DNA of 64,000 nt from assembly GCF_025685655.1 (NCBI RefSeq), contig NZ_JAGSYG010000005.1, positions 281,037 through 345,036 of the forward strand, in the 5' to 3' direction. The position numbers and the translations under genes were made by a program. Source of the stretch: Acidicapsa ligni. GTDB lineage: Bacteria; Acidobacteriota; Terriglobia; Terriglobales; Acidobacteriaceae. Positions 59,970 to 64,000 of this stretch are shown piece by piece (the first letter of the stretch is position 1; each line of letters starts with the position of its first letter). Below the pieces are notes generated by a model. It did no database searches, was not told the DNA's origin, and saw nothing but the letters and a program-made list of their open reading frames with translations.

Positions 59970-61409
59970 CTAGAACGGTTTAATCGTTCCATCTGGAGCA
60001 CGGATCAGCTTGATTCGTGTCGGAGCACGGCCGGGATGGTCTTTTGCCGTTACGGGATCGACTTCAACGGGCGTGTCCGTGGTCGACCAGATGCTCATAC
60101 CGCCGATGACAAGCAGGAGTGGCAGCAGGATCGCGCTGTTCAACAGGCTGTCGATAGCCGACATGAGTACGGCTGCGGAAAGCGTGTGGCGCAGATTCAT
60201 GTAGCCTATATCGGACCTTGCCAGCGGAAACCAGACGGCACGCAATGCCGGGATGAGCAGGACGGCTTCCAGCGCAGCCAGCCCGATGATGCCGTACATG
60301 CCGAAGGAAAGCAGCCAGAGGCCCCAGGGGCGTTCAAAGCCGCGCTGCCACCAGTTCCATTGGCCGTAGCCGAGTAGAGGCTGCTCCAACGCAATGTTGA
60401 TGTGGCGTTCGTCCTGGGAGAGTCTCCATCCGAAAGAACCTTTGCCGATGTGCTTCAGGAAGCTGGCTGCGGCGTGTGCCGTGTTGTTTTGCTTGACCAG
60501 AGTCCTCAACGAAACGACGTTGGCGATGCGCAGGCCTGCGAAGGACAGAACTCCGAAGACAATGAGCACACTGACGGCGCGCGAAAGATGGCGTGGATCT
60601 ACAAAAACAAAAGGCACCAGAGCGAGCAGCAGGATAATTGCGCCAGTCGATTGGCAGAAGAGGGTCACGACGAAGAGCGCAATCGCAACGACACTGATGG
60701 GGATGCGCAGAATGGAGTCAGCGGTGCGGCGGGCCCAGAGCCAGATGGCGATGATGGAGGCGGTTGCCATCCATATGCCGAGCATATTGCCGTTTTCGAG
60801 AAGGCCTATCGGGCGGTAGCCGATTGTACGGTCCGCACCAATTAACTGGAGAGGCTGATAGCCGTACAGCAAGACATATAGGCGCGGGCCGGTGACGATC
60901 TCCACCAGGCAGATGGGAATGTACGCCAGGCCGCCGATAACGAAGGCCTTGGCGGCGAGGCGCAGGGACTGTGTCTCGGTGAAGTACAAGCGCCCAAGCA
61001 GATACGGGCTGCCCCAGGCAAGAAATTGATAAACCGCGCCACGAATACCCTCAGAGAAGTTATCCGGGTTGGCTATCGCGGATAGCAGTGGCGCCAGGCA
61101 CCACATGATAATGGGGATGTCCCACACCGTAACCCGAAAACGCTTGAATGCGTCGCGGTCGAAGATGAGGATCCCGAGCAGACCGGCGAGGCCAATAATC
61201 GTGGCTTTGGTGATGAAGTAGTCCGATTCGAGGCTGGTACCTAAAATCCAGTAGGGGAACTCGACGGTAGTCGGCGTGTAATTGGCCGCAGGGAGCACGG
61301 CCCATCCGCCCACAAAATTCATGAGCAGGGCCACCCGGACGGGAAAACGCCGGTAAAGCACAAGACTGATGGGCAGCCAGGCGAACAGGGCGACCAGGGG
61401 AGGAATCAT
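59970..61409 (-). CDS. O-antigen ligase/polymerase-like membrane protein
   Basis: 479 residues with 11 or more hydrophobic segments and a large soluble loop (about 300-375) containing LSQDERHINIALEQPLLGYGQWNWWQRG, like the periplasmic loop of Wzy/WaaL proteins (H/R-rich, then GxGxxxW). It probably polymerises or ligates surface polysaccharide repeat units. It lies beside rhamnose genes and a glycosyltransferase, consistent with an exopolysaccharide or O-antigen locus. Polymerase versus ligase cannot be decided. Confidence 0.75.
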   Translation of the reverse strand: MIPPLVALFAWLPISLVLYRRFPVRVALLMNFVGGWAVLPAANYTPTTVEFPYWILGTSLESDYFITKATIIGLAGLLGILIFDRDAFKRFRVTVWDIPIIMWCLAPLLSAIANPDNFSEGIRGAVYQFLAWGSPYLLGRLYFTETQSLRLAAKAFVIGGLAYIPICLVEIVTGPRLYVLLYGYQPLQLIGADRTIGYRPIGLLENGNMLGIWMATASIIAIWLWARRTADSILRIPISVVAIALFVVTLFCQSTGAIILLLALVPFVFVDPRHLSRAVSVLIVFGVLSFAGLRIANVVSLRTLVKQNNTAHAAASFLKHIGKGSFGWRLSQDERHINIALEQPLLGYGQWNWWQRGFERPWGLWLLSFGMYGIIGLAALEAVLLIPALRAVWFPLARSDIGYMNLRHTLSAAVLMSAIDSLLNSAILLPLLLVIGGMSIWSTTDTPVEVDPVTAKDHPGRAPTRIKLIRAPDGTIKPF

Positions 61410-61473
61410 CAGAGCACCTGATAAAGATATCCGTAGACTCGGCGAATATCTTGAATAAAGTAGAGCATAGATT

Positions 61474-61998
61474 ATGGTTCTCTCGAGTATGCAGGTTTCG
61501 TCTACGCAAATTTGCGGAGTGGTCGGCTATGGGATGTCCTTATTGGCCTGTGCGGTTGCATGGATACAGTACAACAAAAGCGGTAGACGTGAATCCTGGC
61601 TGACGGCTGTTGCCATCGCGCAACTGCTTCTGTTGCTGGACATGATCTTCAACTGGCGATGGATGCTGCATGAGTTCTGGATGCGCCGGGCGCAGAGTGA
61701 AGGCGTCTACCAGCTTCGTCGTTCGCCGCAACTGATCGCGCTGCTGGTGCTGGCCGCTGCCGTAATTGGCGTTGTGATCTGGGTGTCGAAGCGATTTCGG
61801 GGCATGCCAGCCGCAGCGATGGCTACTGTGGGAACACTGCTCTCAGTCGGACTCTGGTGTGCTGAGACGCTCTCGTATCACTACCTGGATGCCGTCTTTC
61901 ACGCAATGCTGGGAGGCGTGATGGCGATTGGCTTGTTGTGGCTCGGGCTTGGGTTGTTCACGAGCTTTGGATTGTTGAAAGACAGCCGACGTTTTTGA
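61474..61998 (+). CDS. Small membrane protein of unknown family
   Basis: 174 residues (or 169 from the ATG at 61489) with five hydrophobic segments and conserved-looking loop residues (NWRWMLHEFWMRRAQSEGVYQLRRSPQ, then SYHYLDAVFHAMLGG). No family recognised. It is divergent from the polymerase-like gene by 64 bases and convergent with the glycosyltransferase, within a surface polysaccharide neighbourhood. Confidence 0.6.
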   Translation: MVLSSMQVSSTQICGVVGYGMSLLACAVAWIQYNKSGRRESWLTAVAIAQLLLLLDMIFNWRWMLHEFWMRRAQSEGVYQLRRSPQLIALLVLAAAVIGVVIWVSKRFRGMPAAAMATVGTLLSVGLWCAETLSYHYLDAVFHAMLGGVMAIGLLWLGLGLFTSFGLLKDSRRF

Positions 61999-62026
61999 GG
62001 CTGGCTATCAACAATCCACTAGCTAA

Positions 62027-63040
62027 TTAGTCGAATTTCCATGGGCGGGGTGGGGATGTACGGCCGCCATTGGTGTCCTCCCATGCCTGGTGCATGAGGC
62101 GAGCGAGATTGCGATTTCTTGCGGCACGTTCTTTTCGCCGGGGTTCGCTGCTGATACTGTTGCGCAGTACGATGAGCCGGTAGAGAACGAGTTCAAGCAT
62201 CTTTGCCATCCATGCTCCGATACCGTGATGCTTGCGATAGTAGAGCAGGGTGCTGCGCATGCGCCAGCGAATTAGCTGCGCTCCAGCTGAGGACATTTCC
62301 AGCGTTTTGATCTGACGCGAAGATTCGCCCCCGATGTGAATCACGACGATATCCGGCCAGTACAGGATCTTGTAACCTGCCTTCTTGATGCGCAGGCAGA
62401 GATCGACTTCTTCGGAATAGAGGAAGAAGTCAGGATCGAAGAAGCCGACTTTCTTCAGCGCGTCGGCACGAATAATGGAGTACGCCCCCGGGACCCAGTC
62501 AACTTCCGCGGCTTCCATTGGGTCGGCCCAGGTTCGATCGAAGCTGCCGAAGAATCGGGACTTCGGAAATTTTGCAGCAAGGCCGGTCATGACGAGAAAG
62601 TCATTGAAGACGCTGGGGAACATGCGGGCCGAGGGCTGCAACGCAAGATCGCGACCCACGAGGCGACCACCAGCCAGGCCAACTTCAGGATGCGCGTCCA
62701 TGTGCTCGACAGAGAGCCGCAGGGAGTCAGGGCAGAGGAATGCGTCGGAGTTAAGCAGCACGACGTAGCGGCCCTGGGCGACCTCAAGAGCAACATTGTT
62801 GGCCGCGCCAAATCCCAGGTTGACCGAACTGCGGAAGATGCGGACGCCGGGGAATTCGGCTTCCACCATCTCCACGGAACCATCGTGAGAATTGTTGTCG
62901 ACAACGAAGGTCTCGATGCGGAGATTGTTGGTTTCTCGCGCAACAGACTGAAGAGATTCGCGCAGCACTTCGCGAGTGTTAAATGAAACGAGAATCAGAG
63001 AGATATCAAAAGCGTAGGAAGGGGAATCGTCTGGCGTCAT
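62027..63040 (-). CDS. Family 2 glycosyltransferase (rhamnosyltransferase-like)
   Basis: 337 residues. GT-A fold: ISLILVSFNTREVLRESLQS, nucleotide-sugar binding TFVVDNNSHDGSVEMV, GFGAANNVALEVAQGRYVVLLNSDAF (the DxD-equivalent is NSD) and acceptor region GAYSIIRADALKKVGFFDPDFFLYSEEVDLCLRIKKAGYKI. It resembles WbbL/RfbF-type rhamnosyltransferases, which fits the dTDP-rhamnose operon nearby. A basic C-terminal region probably associates with the membrane. Confidence 0.88.
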   Translation of the reverse strand: MTPDDSPSYAFDISLILVSFNTREVLRESLQSVARETNNLRIETFVVDNNSHDGSVEMVEAEFPGVRIFRSSVNLGFGAANNVALEVAQGRYVVLLNSDAFLCPDSLRLSVEHMDAHPEVGLAGGRLVGRDLALQPSARMFPSVFNDFLVMTGLAAKFPKSRFFGSFDRTWADPMEAAEVDWVPGAYSIIRADALKKVGFFDPDFFLYSEEVDLCLRIKKAGYKILYWPDIVVIHIGGESSRQIKTLEMSSAGAQLIRWRMRSTLLYYRKHHGIGAWMAKMLELVLYRLIVLRNSISSEPRRKERAARNRNLARLMHQAWEDTNGGRTSPPRPWKFD

Positions 63041-63788
63041 GGAATCCGGCGGTTTCCTTTCCGGAACGTGCGTGGTGTCAGAAGTTGAATTGCGTGTGAG
63101 TCAACAATTTATTGTAGCGAATGGATTCTTGCTGGCAAAACCCGATAGTTGTATTGGAATTTTCAAAGATACGAAGGAATAAAAGTTAACAAATGCAAAT
63201 TCTTGCCAGATAAGTGTTCCGAAATGGGACGAAGATATCGAGATTTGCAGAAAGTTATTCCTCGATTGTTCGAATGTTGGACAACTACTTAGACTTTCAG
63301 GATATACATGACTATTGTGTCTACTTAAAGATTGCTGGATGAGTATTGAGATATCGAATCTATATTGAATCAACCTTTATTAAGTGGCGAAGATATTGAA
63401 GTTTCCTTGGTAGTATTTAAACAAGTGTCCAGGATTAAGGGCGTCAGCGCGACGGCAGCCAGACTGCTGCGTAGCCACAGGCAAAGCGATTGATGTATTT
63501 ACATTTCATACATTTCCTTGGTGTAGCGTGATCCTAGAGACGCGAATGTTTCGCGCAGATTGAATAGCTGTTCACTCCCCCAGAATATCTGCACAGGATG
63601 CGTTCAAAACTGTTTTTTTGCTTGCGCATTGGTGCGTCCAAACTCCATCTCTCTTTGCGTTTCTTAAGTAACGTAACGCAATAGAGTCTTGAGGGCGAAG
63701 AAGCCGGTAGCAGGTATTTGTGGAGCCCATAATGCAGCATTAGGGAATCCCACTTCGATGTCAATTTGATTCTTGAGGAGTTATAACT
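63041..63788. other. AT-rich intergenic region before the last gene
   Basis: 748 bases, markedly AT-rich relative to the window, with no supportable gene (minus-strand ORFs of 76-90 codons have no site or family). One GC-rich island at about 63436-63486 can fold (CAGC/GCTG pairs), and a 6-bp inverted repeat ATGTAT/ATACAT lies at 63493-63513. It is likely the long leader of the next gene. Confidence 0.4.
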
Positions 63789-64000
63789 ATGACATTTGTG
63801 TCGATGCCATCGCAGAACCGATTTGCTGCAGGCCGTTTCCTGAAGTCATCCTTTATGTTCTTTCTTTCGTTTCTGTTTGTGCAGTTATGTATCTTGCGAG
63901 TTGAGTGTCAGAGTGTTGTATTGAATGATCAGTCGATTGTGCGTCCGACGACGAAGCGAGTTGGGTTGAATCTTGGGTCGATTAATTATTGGGATAACGG
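63789..64000 (+). CDS. Exported protein, start only (cut by the window edge)
   Basis: An ATG at 63789 with GAGGAG eight bases upstream opens a frame that runs to the window end (70 residues visible). N-terminus with a hydrophobic signal stretch (SSFMFFLSFLFVQLCILRVE), then a mature start SIVRPTTKRVGLNLGSINYW. The RVGLNLGSINYWDN motif resembles, from memory, the start of very large acidobacterial secreted proteins. No function can be assigned. Confidence 0.6.
   Translation, partial: MTFVSMPSQNRFAAGRFLKSSFMFFLSFLFVQLCILRVECQSVVLNDQSIVRPTTKRVGLNLGSINYWDN

Noticed and set aside
63436..63500. c-di-GMP (GEMM) or cobalamin riboswitch in the AT-rich leader
   Set aside because: Short pieces such as GCCACAGGCAAAG look suggestive, but the conserved core elements and their order do not match.

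Overview
The window looks like chromosomal DNA of an acidobacterium (Terriglobia/Acidobacteriaceae type). This is inferred from gene families rather than from a marker gene: a GWxTD-domain protein, an Oar-like TonB receptor with an N-terminal carboxypeptidase-type domain, CRTAC1 (FG-GAP plus ASPIC/UnbV) proteins, long NHL/Ig-like secreted proteins, a quinoprotein with an altered active site, and many two- or three-gene same-strand runs. No phage, IS element or CRISPR array was seen. The main RNA gene is one tRNA-Lys(CUU).

Layout. 1-5 kb: a truncated YbdK-type carboxylate-amine ligase, alkB, an ATP-grasp protein with a histone-like Lys/Ala tail, and a secreted NHL/Ig protein. 5-13 kb: a DUF4139 protein, poxB, a DinB-like protein, a DUF2089 regulator coupled to a small membrane protein, a DUF1697 protein, two divergent esterases, and a small frameshifted ORF. 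13.6-17.7 kb: the conserved ribosomal/tRNA-modification cluster rpsP-khpA-rimM-trmD-VOC-rplS, a strong terminator, then rnhB. 17.7-25.3 kb: an AAA+ regulator that lacks the GAFTGA loop, a MacB-type ATPase and MacA-type adaptor with no permease beside them, a GWxTD protein and a large secreted protein. 25.7-36 kb: tRNA-Lys, then a bidirectional block of secreted proteins (two CRTAC1 proteins and a TPR protein on one strand; a pentaheme cytochrome-TPR protein, a small exported protein and a TPR protein on the other). 36-45 kb: a second bidirectional block, TonB receptor + two AhpD-like proteins + secreted esterase facing an APC permease + two more AhpD-like proteins. 45-52.5 kb: a six-gene same-strand run, ThuA, Gfo/Idh/MocA oxidoreductase, sugar isomerase/epimerase, multicopper oxidase, triheme cytochrome c and quinoprotein. 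52.8-57.3 kb: marC, a DUF6786-like protein, rhaT with a good sigma70 promoter, a glutathione peroxidase and a MogA/MoaB protein. 57.5-63 kb: rfbA-rfbC-rfbD without rfbB, an O-antigen polymerase-like protein, a small membrane protein and a family 2 glycosyltransferase. The right end opens a secreted protein cut by the window edge.

How the genes may work together. Two loci are the best candidates for undescribed systems. The first is the symmetrical TonB/permease locus, which carries four AhpD-family CxxC proteins within about 7 kb. The second is the six-gene run, which pairs cytoplasmic-type 3-keto-glycoside enzymes with a periplasmic redox set: a quinoprotein without the vicinal Cys pair, a triheme cytochrome, and a multicopper oxidase with Phe at the type 1 axial position. 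Both functional models are inferences from gene content. Starts were adjusted from ribosome-binding sites and signal peptides where noted.
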